From: Hypoxylon rubiginosum
Lineage: Eukaryota > Ascomycota > Sordariomycetes > Xylariales > Hypoxylaceae
Assembly (NCBI GenBank): GCA_902806565.1
Contig: CADCXA010000068.1
Coordinates: 124,001 to 188,000 of the forward strand
DNA: 64,000 bases
Direction: 5' to 3'
Part shown: one piece after another, positions 35,199-45,500 of the stretch
Numbering within the stretch: position 1 is the first letter of the stretch
Layout: each line of letters begins with the position of its first letter
Translations under genes and position numbers: made by a program
The notes under the pieces: model-generated
What the model saw: only the letters and a program-made list of their open reading frames with translations
Database searches by the model: none
What the model was told of the DNA's origin: nothing

Positions 35199-35566
35199 AT
35201 GTCTAAGGAAGGCGGAGATCTCAGCCAGATGGCAAAGGATGGCACTAGCAGTGAGTGTTCTTGAAGACATCAACTTACCTCTCCCCTCTCCATTTCCTCA
35301 TACTATTTCCGCGTATCTAACACACGATTCGAATGGCAGTCCCTGGGGATGCCGGAAAGCAGAACATTATCCGGTCAGTGCCGAACCCGGACCAGAAGCA
35401 GCAGGCAACCGGAGGCGGGATCGGCGGAGCCTCGCTGAACAGCGCTGCCGACAATCCCATCGGCGGCGCCAAGAATGCCGACAACGACGCCGTTACGGCA
35501 ACCGGTCATTCGCTGCCTCCGTCGACCGCGGCGAAGCCCAGTGGGAGCGGTGGAAAGGAGCGCTAG
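35199..35566 (+). CDS. Small hydrophilic protein
   Basis: Exons 35199-35250 and 35340-35566; 92 residues. No family was recognised. It has no signal peptide or membrane segment and is rich in Gly, Ala, Asn, Lys and Pro, so it is probably disordered. The first exon (MSKEGGDLSQMAKDGTS) joins through a GTGAGT donor and a branch-like TCTAAC to KQNIIRSVPNPDQK. The alternative start at 35333 inside the second exon would drop the first 17 residues; the spliced model is preferred because the frame and the splice signals agree. It lies between two secreted glycosidase genes. Function unknown. Confidence 0.6.
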
Positions 35567-36137
35567 CCTCAGACCTTTTGAGAGGCGGATAGGGTGTACA
35601 CTGTACAATATTAAGATCTCCCGGTGATATACAGAATTTATTCATTGAATTATGAATAGCATCAGACCTCTACGGAAACAATCGCCGCATCATACATACC
35701 TGCACCTTCGCGTCTGCGACTCCACTTATATGCTAAGGTTCCTCGGCGCGTTTGCTGACTCATCACAGCGGTCCGGGTTCTGTCCGCCTTATTTTTACGT
35801 AATCGCCCATGTAAAGGCCAAATTAGCTAATTAATGCAAGCTAAGAAAACGTCATTTCAGGATTGGCAGGATTCAAAATCTACACCAGGACTGGATACAC
35901 TGCTAGTTGCCGCTAAGGTCCAGCCCCGGGCCTAGAATGGCAGCTCGAGAATCGAGTGGTATTCATATGCACGCGTACCCCCGGGATGTATATGCGTCTC
36001 AGCCGCCAAGAATACTATGGCGCAGTCTCAGTCGAATAAATAAGCCCAGCTGGGCCACCATACATCTAGGTAGGTAATTCCTCTCGGAATATCATCAATG
36101 TTGGTTGTGGGATAGGTATTCTTGAACTCCTTACGTC
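35567..36137. promoter_or_regulatory. Promoter region of the GH135 gene
   Basis: About 570 bases. An AATAAATAA stretch at about 36035-36043 is some 100 bases before the start and could serve as a TATA element. A CTAGGTAGGTA word lies near 36066. Nothing else was seen. Confidence 0.4.
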
Positions 36138-37046
36138 ATGTACTCCTTTCTTTCACTGGCGGCCTTGGTAGCCGTTGCGGCGGCCAAGACGGGCATCATA
36201 CTGCCTCTCTACGAATATCCCACCGGCGACGCGGCCACAGCCGACTGGAACGGGGCCATCGCAGCGGCGACCGCTTATCCGGGTGTAGACTTCTACGTCA
36301 TCGTGAACGACAACAGCGGCCCTCCATACACTCCCAACCCACCAGACGCGATTAAGGACTTCGCTTCATTCCTCGGCGCCTGGAACGCGCTGTCGAATGT
36401 CAAACTGATCGGTTACATCGCCACATCGTATGGTGTCAAGAGCGACAGCGACGTCGAAGCTGCTGTCGACCAGTACGCCGCCTGGACCACGGCCGAGGGC
36501 TGGACGGCCGGTGTAGCGTACGACATCCACATGGACGGCATCTTCTTCGACGAGATAGACACATCTCCAAGCCAGCTTTCGCACAACACCGCCATTACCC
36601 AGTACGCCAAGTCCAAGTTCGCCGGCCCCGTCGTGCTGAACCCGGGCACTTTCGTCCAGAGCGGCAGCGAGTCGCTCTTCGACGTCGCGGACGCCATCGT
36701 CGACATCGAGGCCTGCTACACCCACAGCGTCGGCCGCGTGGACTTCAACGGCTACGCCTGCGACCCGTCCGCCTCCGGATTCACGGCCTTCACGCCCGCG
36801 CTGCTCGACCAGCTCGGCACGGACCCGACCCGGCTCGGCAAGTCGTCCGTCATCGTCCACGACTTCTACGACTCGTGGAGTCCGTACGTACCCGCTTCCG
36901 AGGATACGCTCCAGGCGGATATCGCGGCTATGGTGGCCAAAGGCCTGCATAGCTTGTACGTCGCGCAGCTAGGGTATAATACGAATTTCACGGGTGCCGA
37001 GCCGGCTAGTGTTACGACTGTTGCTAAACTGGTCGCTGCGGCTTAG
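36138..37046 (+). CDS. Spherulin-4-like secreted glycoside hydrolase (GH135 type)
   Basis: Single exon, 302 residues. Spherulin 4 was named from Physarum; the Aspergillus fumigatus homologue Sph3 is a GH135 hydrolase acting on galactosaminogalactan. A signal peptide (MYSFLSLAALVAVAAAKTG) precedes a TIM-barrel-like domain: GIILPLYEYPTG, then FYVIVNDNSGPPYTPNP, a LIGYIATSYGV strand, and the acidic pair in DGIFFDEID (Asp138-Glu139), the expected active-site region. PVVLNPGTF and ADAIVDIEACY follow. The C-terminus has no GPI or membrane signal. Its neighbours are other secreted glycosidases. A galactosaminogalactan role is by family; the actual substrate in this organism is unknown. Confidence 0.9.
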   Translation: MYSFLSLAALVAVAAAKTGIILPLYEYPTGDAATADWNGAIAAATAYPGVDFYVIVNDNSGPPYTPNPPDAIKDFASFLGAWNALSNVKLIGYIATSYGVKSDSDVEAAVDQYAAWTTAEGWTAGVAYDIHMDGIFFDEIDTSPSQLSHNTAITQYAKSKFAGPVVLNPGTFVQSGSESLFDVADAIVDIEACYTHSVGRVDFNGYACDPSASGFTAFTPALLDQLGTDPTRLGKSSVIVHDFYDSWSPYVPASEDTLQADIAAMVAKGLHSLYVAQLGYNTNFTGAEPASVTTVAKLVAAA

Positions 37047-37604
37047 GGTCTTACGGTCGGAGCATATCACAACAGTCAAGTGCGTATAAATGTGTCCATC
37101 AATAATAGTATATATCCCTTAGCTCCTTTACCATTGCCATAAAATTTCCCTGAGCCACGAGAAAGACTCAAGTCCACTGTTGTCTTTTTTATACTCGAGT
37201 TTGCGACCCTCTTTGTAGCCTCGCATTCTCTAGCTGCTCTCTTCAAATGATATCGCCGCACCTCCTATCATGAGATGTATGCTTCACTTCGAGATAAATG
37301 GTTCGAAAAGACAATTCTGTTTAATTAATCTCCTCTCTTTTTCTGTATGTTTACCAATGAGTTGTACTTGGATAGCTTCCTTCCTTGGTTAGTTCCCTTG
37401 TCTTTTTTAAACTTTCTCTTCCTTGCTCTTTCCCGTTTTACGGCAATGGGTTCTGAGGTTGATGTTGCCCAAATCGACACAAAAGGCAATTGACCCGCAA
37501 CTGTCTTTAGACCAAATTCAAATCGAATACGTTTTGCTTCAACTTCATATACCATTAATCACCTGCTGGACACCATCTAGTGAGCCCATCGTGAGACGAT
37601 CGCT
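37047..37604. other. Intergenic between GH135 gene and broken F-box-like gene
   Basis: About 560 bases, T-rich on the plus strand. Open frames here (37325-37555 minus, 37423-37803 plus) lack family resemblance. No gene was recognised. Confidence 0.55.
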
Positions 37605-39119
37605 ATGGATAAGTGGCCACAAGAACTATATGACCACGTTGTCTCCTTCGTGGAAAGAGTTTGGCATCCCACCCTCCCGTCAGCTTACCCAGCAATCGCC
37701 GCCGTGTCGCGCAAGTTCCAAGCTGCCATCGAGCGTCGAAGCTTTCACCACCTACACATCTATACTACGAAGGAACGACTTGACCGATTCAAGAGTATTC
37801 TGACTCCGCGGCGTCGGAACATCCTGCGAATTCTTACCGTCTCCATCATCCTGCCATCCTATCCTGCCAAGTCCTTTTTCAAATTTGAGACGGATGAGGA
37901 CCGCAGAGCCAACAATAAGGCAGCCACAGCAGCAATGGGACGGTTGTTCCGTATCCTAGCAGGAAATGACAGTCAATATGACGAGAGCATGACACCGGTA
38001 CTTGACTTAAAAATAAGGGGTATATATTCACCATCAGACCAGCTATCAGTGGAGCGAGAACCGCACAGAGAACGCTATGCATTCTCGCTGCTGGACCTCA
38101 CTTCGGAAGTATCCAAGTTCCCGCCACTCCCTCGTGTCCGCAGCTTTTGTATCTGCCGTACGACTAAGCGCGCCTGGAACCCTCGTGTCGCAATGTCCCT
38201 TACCGCCAAGATGGTGAAGGCTACCCATGTTGAATGGAGATTTCCTTGCATGCGAGGGTACCAAGAGAAGTGGAATGCTTACCCTAGCCTTGATCGGATG
38301 TTCCGCGACGACTTGGTAGACAGTATTAAATCAGCGGAGCTCCCGGCGTCTGTTACGACATTCTCCTGCGATCTTATATCACCGGCGACCAAAAGATATC
38401 ACGCACTTCCCAGATTCGTTGCGCCAGGAGAATATGACCCCGTCAGCTGTGCTCTACGTCGCCTCACAAGAAACTGCACGGATATCTTCATCGATGGCCC
38501 CATGCATCTCTCACTTTTTGATCCTCCCGCAGGCGTACTGAGCACAAGCTAACCGTGCTGGCAAGATACAACCCGGCTGCAAGTGAGAGTAGACATGCAA
38601 GCCCCAGACGGCAGTTGGCTCTTCCAACTCGAGAACGGAGTTAGCACACCGAACAGGCCAGGTTCGCCGACGGACCTTGATCGGCCTCCGCCAGGCTACT
38701 GGACGACAGAGGAAGAGCGAGAAGAAGCCGAGGAGTACTACGCCGAGCACCTAGGTAATGCTATATCTCCACCACCCGGCCTTGACCGGAAGGATCCGAA
38801 GGACGCGGATATGAACGCCTTGCTCGCGGCATTTGCGCGTGCATGCTTCCACATGCCGGCGCTACAGCTGGCTGTGCTAGATGCCTGTAACGATAATGAC
38901 GATGGCTTGCCGTTCCGGGTCTCGTGCGTAGCGCCGGGCAATCCGTACGGAAGCTTAGACAAGAAATACGCCAATGGATCAGACTCGTGGAGAGTCTACT
39001 TGCATGTAGACGAGTGGCGACCGACAGAAGCTACGATAGAGGAATTCAAGAGGATTGGAAGGGCGAGGAACGGAGAAAATCCTAAAGTGTGTTTTCTGCC
39101 TTGGGGGATATACGATTGA
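37605..39119 (+). pseudogene. F-box-like protein gene interrupted by one in-frame stop
   Basis: A 505-codon frame starting MDKWPQELYDHVVSFVERVW is open except for one TAA at 38550-38552; the same frame continues for 188 more codons to TGA at 39117-39119. The N-terminus looks like an F-box or F-box-like helix set (LYDHVVSF, then AAVSRKFQAAIERRSFHHL), as in the large family of fungal F-box/LRR-like proteins. The downstream half carries normal-looking sequence (MQAPDGSWLFQ) and ends with a typical FLPWGIYD-type stretch. No intron with GT and AG ends and a length divisible by three removes the stop. The stop could come from a CAA to TAA change, the type made by repeat-induced point mutation, but one site proves nothing. 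Otherwise it could be translated by read-through. Confidence 0.6.
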
Positions 39120-39884
39120 TGAAAAATATGAGAGGCAATCAGAGCTAGCTGTCTCACCCATCCATATATGTTAGATGCAGTGTCTTCTGACGGATATTCT
39201 GCAGTTGGGGGCTGAGACTATTATAGGTACAATCACAAGACAGGACGGCGGAACAGATAGTGAAACATGGCTTTCAACTTCGTCACAGGCTTTCCCTGTA
39301 TCAGCTAATAGAATACGACCATTATATTATGAAATCATTCTAGGACTCATGATCTTGCTGCAAAGGGGAGGCGAAAAGTTCTGAAAATTACTATTATTGA
39401 GGCTCGCGTCTTTTAAAGACTAGAGATCCACCTAGAATAAGTAAGCTCCCTCTTTCATCTCCATTTTTCCGTTAACTGTCTTTCCAACTAGTGTTAAATT
39501 CCTAGTCGATTCTAGGAGATAATATAATCCCCCCTTAAGTGAGACTCCCGAAGAGAATTTTCACAATCAAGTCCGTTATTCATAGGATGGGATATCATCC
39601 GGCGTCACTAGGCTCTGACTTAGATATCTAATATCCTCAAGAATGAGAGTCATTGAACTCCCTAATCGCCGCCCCCTGGATATTCAGGGGCTTCACGGTT
39701 ACACTTGATTAGGTAAGCCCTCGGACCACGTATACCTCAGGACTGACATGCCATTTCTCATCAGCACAAAAATCTGGGGCATGGTTCATGTGGTAATGGT
39801 ACGTGCATGTACATTTAAAATGTTCTACCTTAATGCCGTCGTTACCGTGCCCATGAATCTGCGTCGCCTCTGGCATTAGCATTC
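39120..39884. other. Intergenic 0.8 kb
   Basis: AT-rich DNA downstream of the broken gene and of the HeLo gene (convergent). Open frames of 60-70 codons show no family resemblance. No gene was recognised. Confidence 0.55.
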
Positions 39885-41519
39885 TTAGGCACTGCAACTA
39901 CTCAGTGATTTCATGACTTTGTCAAGAAACTGTTCTGCGAAATAATCGTGACTGATATCGTCGTCTGGGAGTTCGCAGTCGAGCAGTGTTCTCACGGCAC
40001 TCTGATACTTCTCCCCCATCCTCCATCCAAGATCAACGAGGGTTTTATTCAACATGTAGTCTCGCCATCCTTCCCGGTCATCTGGTTCTGGCTTTGTCTT
40101 GAGGTCAGACAGTAAGACCCAACGCCCAATTTCACATAGAACAACCCCCAAGCTGTATAGATCTTTCCTCTTGGTGAAACTACGCTCAGCGTCAGGGTGA
40201 TAGTAATACTGTATCCCCGATTTCTTGAGAGGACTATACGCCAGTGAACTTTGCCCTTGTGGACGAGAGTACTGAAATCCGGAGATAAATGGCTCCGTAA
40301 TGTCGATTCGCCCACCGCTCCTCTGAAAGAAGAAGATGCTGCCGCTGTGAAATCCTTTATGCAGCCACTTCGCAGCATGGAAACAGCTGAATGCGCAGGC
40401 GAGCACGTACGCAAGCTGAAATCGATCTCCTAGCAATGGTATCTGGGTTTGCTGGCTTCTTATCAGGTCGCTGAGCCGGATCGGGGGGTGGGTGTATATA
40501 TCCTTTTCGTATTTGATAGGCATGCCACCGCCGATATATCCATCGGGAGGGAGCCCAAACACATATCCAATCCTCCTTTGGTTGTCCGCATCGCAAGCAT
40601 CATGGAAGACTCCATAGCAGGGTGGTAGCCGCAAGTCCGGCTCACTCACTTCCTGTAAGATATACCCTAAAGAGTCGATACGGTCGGAATATCTCTGCGC
40701 ATCGGGACCGACGTCGAATGTGTTCCATTCAACCCGAACAATGATTTTGGTTCCATCTGGTCGCTTCAGCCAGAAGATACCTGCCGCTGGACTCAAAATA
40801 TCCAGTTCGCTCGTTGTGATCCGGGTTGCCGAGCCCTTTAGGTCTGCGTTTGCCATCTGATTATGCAACTTAGCTAACGCTGAAAGGCCCAACTTTTTGC
40901 CAGCAATGGGGTCGAGCTGACTGAGTGCTCTCAGATCGTCGCTGTTGTTGATATCTGGCAGGACCCGGCTTGGAAGACCGTTTTCAAGTAGTTCAACTAG
41001 CCTTGGTTCAATGGTGATCTTGTGCAGATACTCATTGTGATGGCGGATTTGGTCAATCTTTTCCTTCAAGTCGTCTTTTGCATGGATGACCCATCTAAAT
41101 CTTGACTTTGCCTTCACTTTCCTGGACTGCTTTGCAAGCTTGCCGACCTTGTCACTGTTGGGATCTAGATTCTTGTCGAGATCATCTGCGGCAGCTGGGA
41201 CTGCGGGAATGCCGAGTTCATATTTATCGACTAGAAGGTCGGCGTCTTCACTGAGCTTCTTGATGCGCGCAAGAGTCGCAATGACGAGTTGTTTAATTTC
41301 ATCCGGCTTATCGCGGAGTGTACAAGTGGAGGGATTTTTGACTTTGCATAATTCTCCCCAAATTTGGAGCCGCTTCTTTTCAATGATGAGGTATAGTCCT
41401 AGGTCGCTAGAATCCGCTATGTCTTCATCAAAAAAAGATTTAACAAAGATTCCTGTCTCAACAGCTCCTTTGAAGGCTACGGCGATGGCTGCTGCACCGA
41501 GAGCTAGTTCAGCAGCCAT
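39885..41519 (-). CDS. HeLo-domain protein with degenerate kinase domain
   Basis: Single exon, 544 residues. Residues about 5-210 match the HeLo (prion-inhibition and propagation) domain of HET-S-like cell-death proteins: a hydrophobic N-terminus (AAAIAVAFKGAVETGIF), then YLIIEKKRLQIWGELCKV and later helices. Residues about 235-520 keep the outline of a protein kinase but have lost the key residues: the lysine strand reads IIVRVEW, the catalytic loop reads LHKGFHSGSIFFF (no Asp, no Asn), and where DFG should be the sequence reads EPFISGF. It therefore looks like a pseudokinase. HeLo plus pseudokinase is the layout of animal MLKL, where a four-helix bundle punctures membranes when its pseudokinase is switched. 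It is divergent from the kinase-ankyrin gene at 42545. Confidence 0.8.
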   Translation of the reverse strand: MAAELALGAAAIAVAFKGAVETGIFVKSFFDEDIADSSDLGLYLIIEKKRLQIWGELCKVKNPSTCTLRDKPDEIKQLVIATLARIKKLSEDADLLVDKYELGIPAVPAAADDLDKNLDPNSDKVGKLAKQSRKVKAKSRFRWVIHAKDDLKEKIDQIRHHNEYLHKITIEPRLVELLENGLPSRVLPDINNSDDLRALSQLDPIAGKKLGLSALAKLHNQMANADLKGSATRITTSELDILSPAAGIFWLKRPDGTKIIVRVEWNTFDVGPDAQRYSDRIDSLGYILQEVSEPDLRLPPCYGVFHDACDADNQRRIGYVFGLPPDGYIGGGMPIKYEKDIYTHPPIRLSDLIRSQQTQIPLLGDRFQLAYVLACAFSCFHAAKWLHKGFHSGSIFFFQRSGGRIDITEPFISGFQYSRPQGQSSLAYSPLKKSGIQYYYHPDAERSFTKRKDLYSLGVVLCEIGRWVLLSDLKTKPEPDDREGWRDYMLNKTLVDLGWRMGEKYQSAVRTLLDCELPDDDISHDYFAEQFLDKVMKSLSSCSA

Positions 41520-42544
41520 AGCAACTAGGAGAGTTTAGGCAGTACAAGGTGTGATGACGGGGATGCAAGGTGGTTCGAAAGAGCACTGAATAGTGTGCTC
41601 ATATTTGGGGAGGTAGGCATTGCACGAAAACTTATAGACTCCCTTCCACCAACCTCGTCTGCAAGATGCTTAGCTCTTGGTTGCGGCTTAGTCGTGTGTT
41701 AGCCGAGAAAGCCCGTCCTACGTGGTCTCCCACAAATTCTATTCTAGGAGACGAGGACAAGAAGAAAAGCGAGGCAACGAATCCCAATACTGCCAATATA
41801 CAACTAGGCGGTGCTTAAGTACGTCGCCACTCAATAAATGCTATATCTGCATAGTGTATGGGATTTTTAGCTAGGTTGTAGCGGTTATCTACAATTTGTA
41901 GGAAATAAAAGTTGTTTTTGTTTACCACTCGTTGGCTGAATAGGCTAGATAGACTCCAAATTCGCATACATAAGTCTCAATATATAAGCAGGCCGTGCTA
42001 GATATATACCTATCAAAGCAGCTAAGCCTCGGTAGGCGCGTAATGAGAATTTGGGCCATGCTCACGATGTAGCATCGATGCCCGACAGTGGCTATACTTA
42101 TGAACAACGAATCCAAACATCAACCTGTTAAATTGCTTCATAGCACAACAAGGCTCCATGCTGGTCATAGTGGCATCTGGTTGCCTAGAACAGAACAAGC
42201 ATCACTACAATTGGTCAATATCCCTACTACAATTATGCATTACCTTTCTTGGCAACACTACTCAGGTAGGCTGGTAGGTAGCATTCTACGAGACGTGGTA
42301 GTTACATATGCCGAGACGAGGCCTTAACGTTGATCTAACTGAATGTGCCTAGGCATGTGAAATGGTAAGGCAGATAAAATGGTAAGGCTATCGTTACTTT
42401 TGCCCATACGGTGGCGGGGAATTTTAATAGGCAAGTAGATGAAGCACGCCGAAAAGTGAAGTTTATGAAATAGCCCTTTAGTCTACAACCTTTTCTCAGG
42501 TAATTTGCCTAGCACTTGGTCCTCTGTTCCTCATACCTTCAGTT
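41520..42544. promoter_or_regulatory. Shared divergent promoter of the HeLo-pseudokinase and kinase-ankyrin genes
   Basis: 1.0 kb between divergent starts. It is AT-rich with TACCTA/GGTAGG words near 42265-42285 and no coding frame of note. A shared promoter region makes joint regulation possible. Confidence 0.6.
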
Positions 42545-45500
42545 ATGGAGCGCTCTGAACGTTTGGAACTGAGCCTCGAATCCGGGGAATCATCCTCGGG
42601 TGGGGGTAGATTGCTAACAGTGCCCTTTTCAAAATGGTATCAAAATCCTCATCAGAAAAATAGATTAGACGACCCGGAAAGACATCTCACATTCTACGAA
42701 GTTATCGAAGTGGCGGATAAACTCAACGTTCCCTCTATTCCTCTCGATGATCTGGGAGTACAACTGAGTGATCGCTCATCCCGAGAGATATTCGCCCTTG
42801 GCAGTGGATCAACTTCACAAGTCATCCAACATGTTACTGGCGAAGATTCTAAACATATCGTACCGCCAAATACTGTTGTTGCAGTCAAGTTTTTCCGTTC
42901 TCAGACCCAAAACGATGGCGTCACCCCGGGCTCGGAGGCTAGACGCGAGGTCTATAAAGCACTCCTGAGCGAGATCCAAACAACCTTTCAGACATCTCTC
43001 CGCGATCATCCAAATCTCTCTCGGCCGCTTTTTGTTGGATGGCTAAAAGGAAACCAATTCCCTGTTCTAGCCATGCAGCTTGGAGACCATGGCTCGTTGG
43101 ATCTGATAATACGATCAGCCAACTCTAGACCCTCAGTCACCGACAAGCGGCACATAACCTTGGACATTGCCCTTGGCCTTCAAGCAATCCATCGTGCTGG
43201 ACTCGCCCATGGCGATCTGAAGCCGGAAAACATATTGGTAATGACTCATCGCAGTTCATCGCGTCAGCTCATTGCCAAGCTCTCGGATTTTGGGGGTAGC
43301 TTCCAGTCAACTCGACAACATCCCAGCAGGCCAGCTCATGTCACCCCACTATGGTGCGCACCAGAGGTTCTCAATCATGATCCCGATATAGACTGGCAGA
43401 AGGCAGATGTCTATTCATTTGGGCTCGTCATCGGTAGCTTATGGGTCAGTGATCATGGGAAGCTAATGGAAAAGATAGGGGGACGAAGCTCCTGCTTTCT
43501 ATCGTGGGCTAATAAAGACGAGGAAGAAGATTGGCTTTGGGTTGCCAAAACTACTCCAGACGGATGCGCTCATATACTCGAGCAGTTCCTAGAGCAGCCT
43601 TTACTCCATGATTTTTTACCTGAGAAGATTGACAACACCGAGCTGATGGATGTCCTGAGGCCGACGCTACATAGATATTTTTGGCGGCGGCCGAACACAG
43701 GCGATCTACTCCAATCTCTTGCGTGTTTTGAAGAGGGAACTGGTCGGAACATATTGTAAGATTTATCTAACCCCTTTTCTCCGAGACTGAATTATTCCAT
43801 ACTAATCGGAGGAAAAGGGAAGAAGACGAGGTTGCGGCGAAAGGCCATCTCACTCGGCAAGATGCAGCGCCAAATACGAAGTCAGAGTACACCTGGACAG
43901 ACAATTTGAAGTTTAAAGAGATCAACTTCGAGCAGTGCTCATTTACTGCCGAAGACTTTAGAAGCTTGCTAAGCTTTTGGGATTGCAGCCAAAATACTGA
44001 TATTCCACCACAAGTTTCGTCTCATGATGTACTTTTTGACAACTTGCACCATGCTATGACGCGTCTGATCCCTCCGAGATTTTTCGAAAATTCTGCGTGT
44101 TTATCTCGCCCTGGTGCTCAAGCACGACTTGCTCGCTTGTCATGGGAATTGGCAACATGCCACTATTTTGGAAAGGGCACATCATCGAACCCACAGGAAG
44201 CAATGAAATGGATGCGCATCTCGGCCCTTTGCGGGTATAGAAAAGCGATGCACATAGCTTCTCTGACGAGCACGGGGGCAACTACCGAATCCTGGTTCCC
44301 TACACGACTATGCCTGTCATTACTTGCCCTGTCAGGATCAACCTTGGCGCTGGAACGACTATCTATCCACTCGTCGAACCTCTTCAAGATCATCAGAGAA
44401 ATAATTCAAGAGAGACATCTAGCTTACCAAACGGTCAGGAAGCAACAAGGGGATATACTCCATCTCCATACACTTGAACTGTACCACAGCCTGCGCTATG
44501 TTGCCACGCCAATGAAGACAATGCGACAGGCTGTGGAAATGGGAGCCATTGAAGAGATACAACAGATACTCGACGGGGATATGGTGGTAGAACTCCTGGA
44601 CCACATCCCCGACCTTCTGCATTGGCTCGTACATCTAACCGATGCCGAAGCTTCGATGCTAGCTGCATCGGCCTTTGAGAGAGGAGCTAAGTTGGATGCT
44701 CTTGTGAAATACGAGTCGCCCATGCTCGGAATCAAGCCGGTGATAGATACAGTCTATTCTCCTATCTCATCAGCTATAGCCCATGGAAAGGCGGACCTAA
44801 GTATGGCGATATTCTGCCTTCACGTTGAGTCTGATACGCCTATCGTGGATTTTCCGACTGCCCTATTCCTAAGCTTCAGGTACTTGCAACCTGCAGTAAG
44901 TGAGTTGCTACTCGGATTGCTTCAGTCAAATCCCTCGATGTGTCGCAACGATATAATGCCATGGATATTCAGAGAAGCACATCTTCAAAGTCTCCCTCGC
45001 CTTGCAACTTCGTGGATACAGAAAGAAGCCCCTCTCCAGGAGCTCCTTGCCTACACCATGTATCATAACAACCCGACTGAACTTGAGCGACGGGCTCTTC
45101 ATGGTGACGATTTCGAAGAAAGGTATAAAGACTGTCTGAAAGTGCTCCTCGAAAGTGGCGCAGATCCAACTGAAGGGGTTTATACCGTTAGCCCCCTGTA
45201 TAATGCACTTGTCAATGATGACCTGGTTAGCCTTCAGCTATTCATTCAGCACATCCAATCGCTCCACCCTGACGACTCTACCCTTTTCGATCGTTTGCGC
45301 TATCCTAAGGGGCTAAGCGCTGAGAACAACAGATATTCAGCGCTAGTATGTTGCATTGTGTTCAACTCCATTCGCTGCTTCGAGTTCTTGATAAAAGAGT
45401 TTTCGGTTTTAATGTTCGACTATATCGACGATCAAGGTACTACTTTGCTGACGTTTGCATGCTCGCAGTCGCATGGAGCTGGGTTCGTCAACTTACTTCT

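Noticed and set aside
38535..38592. Possible short intron removing the TAA in the F-box-like gene
   Set aside because: Donors and acceptors near the stop give lengths of 31, 49, 53, 55 or 58 bases, none divisible by three, so the downstream frame would be lost.
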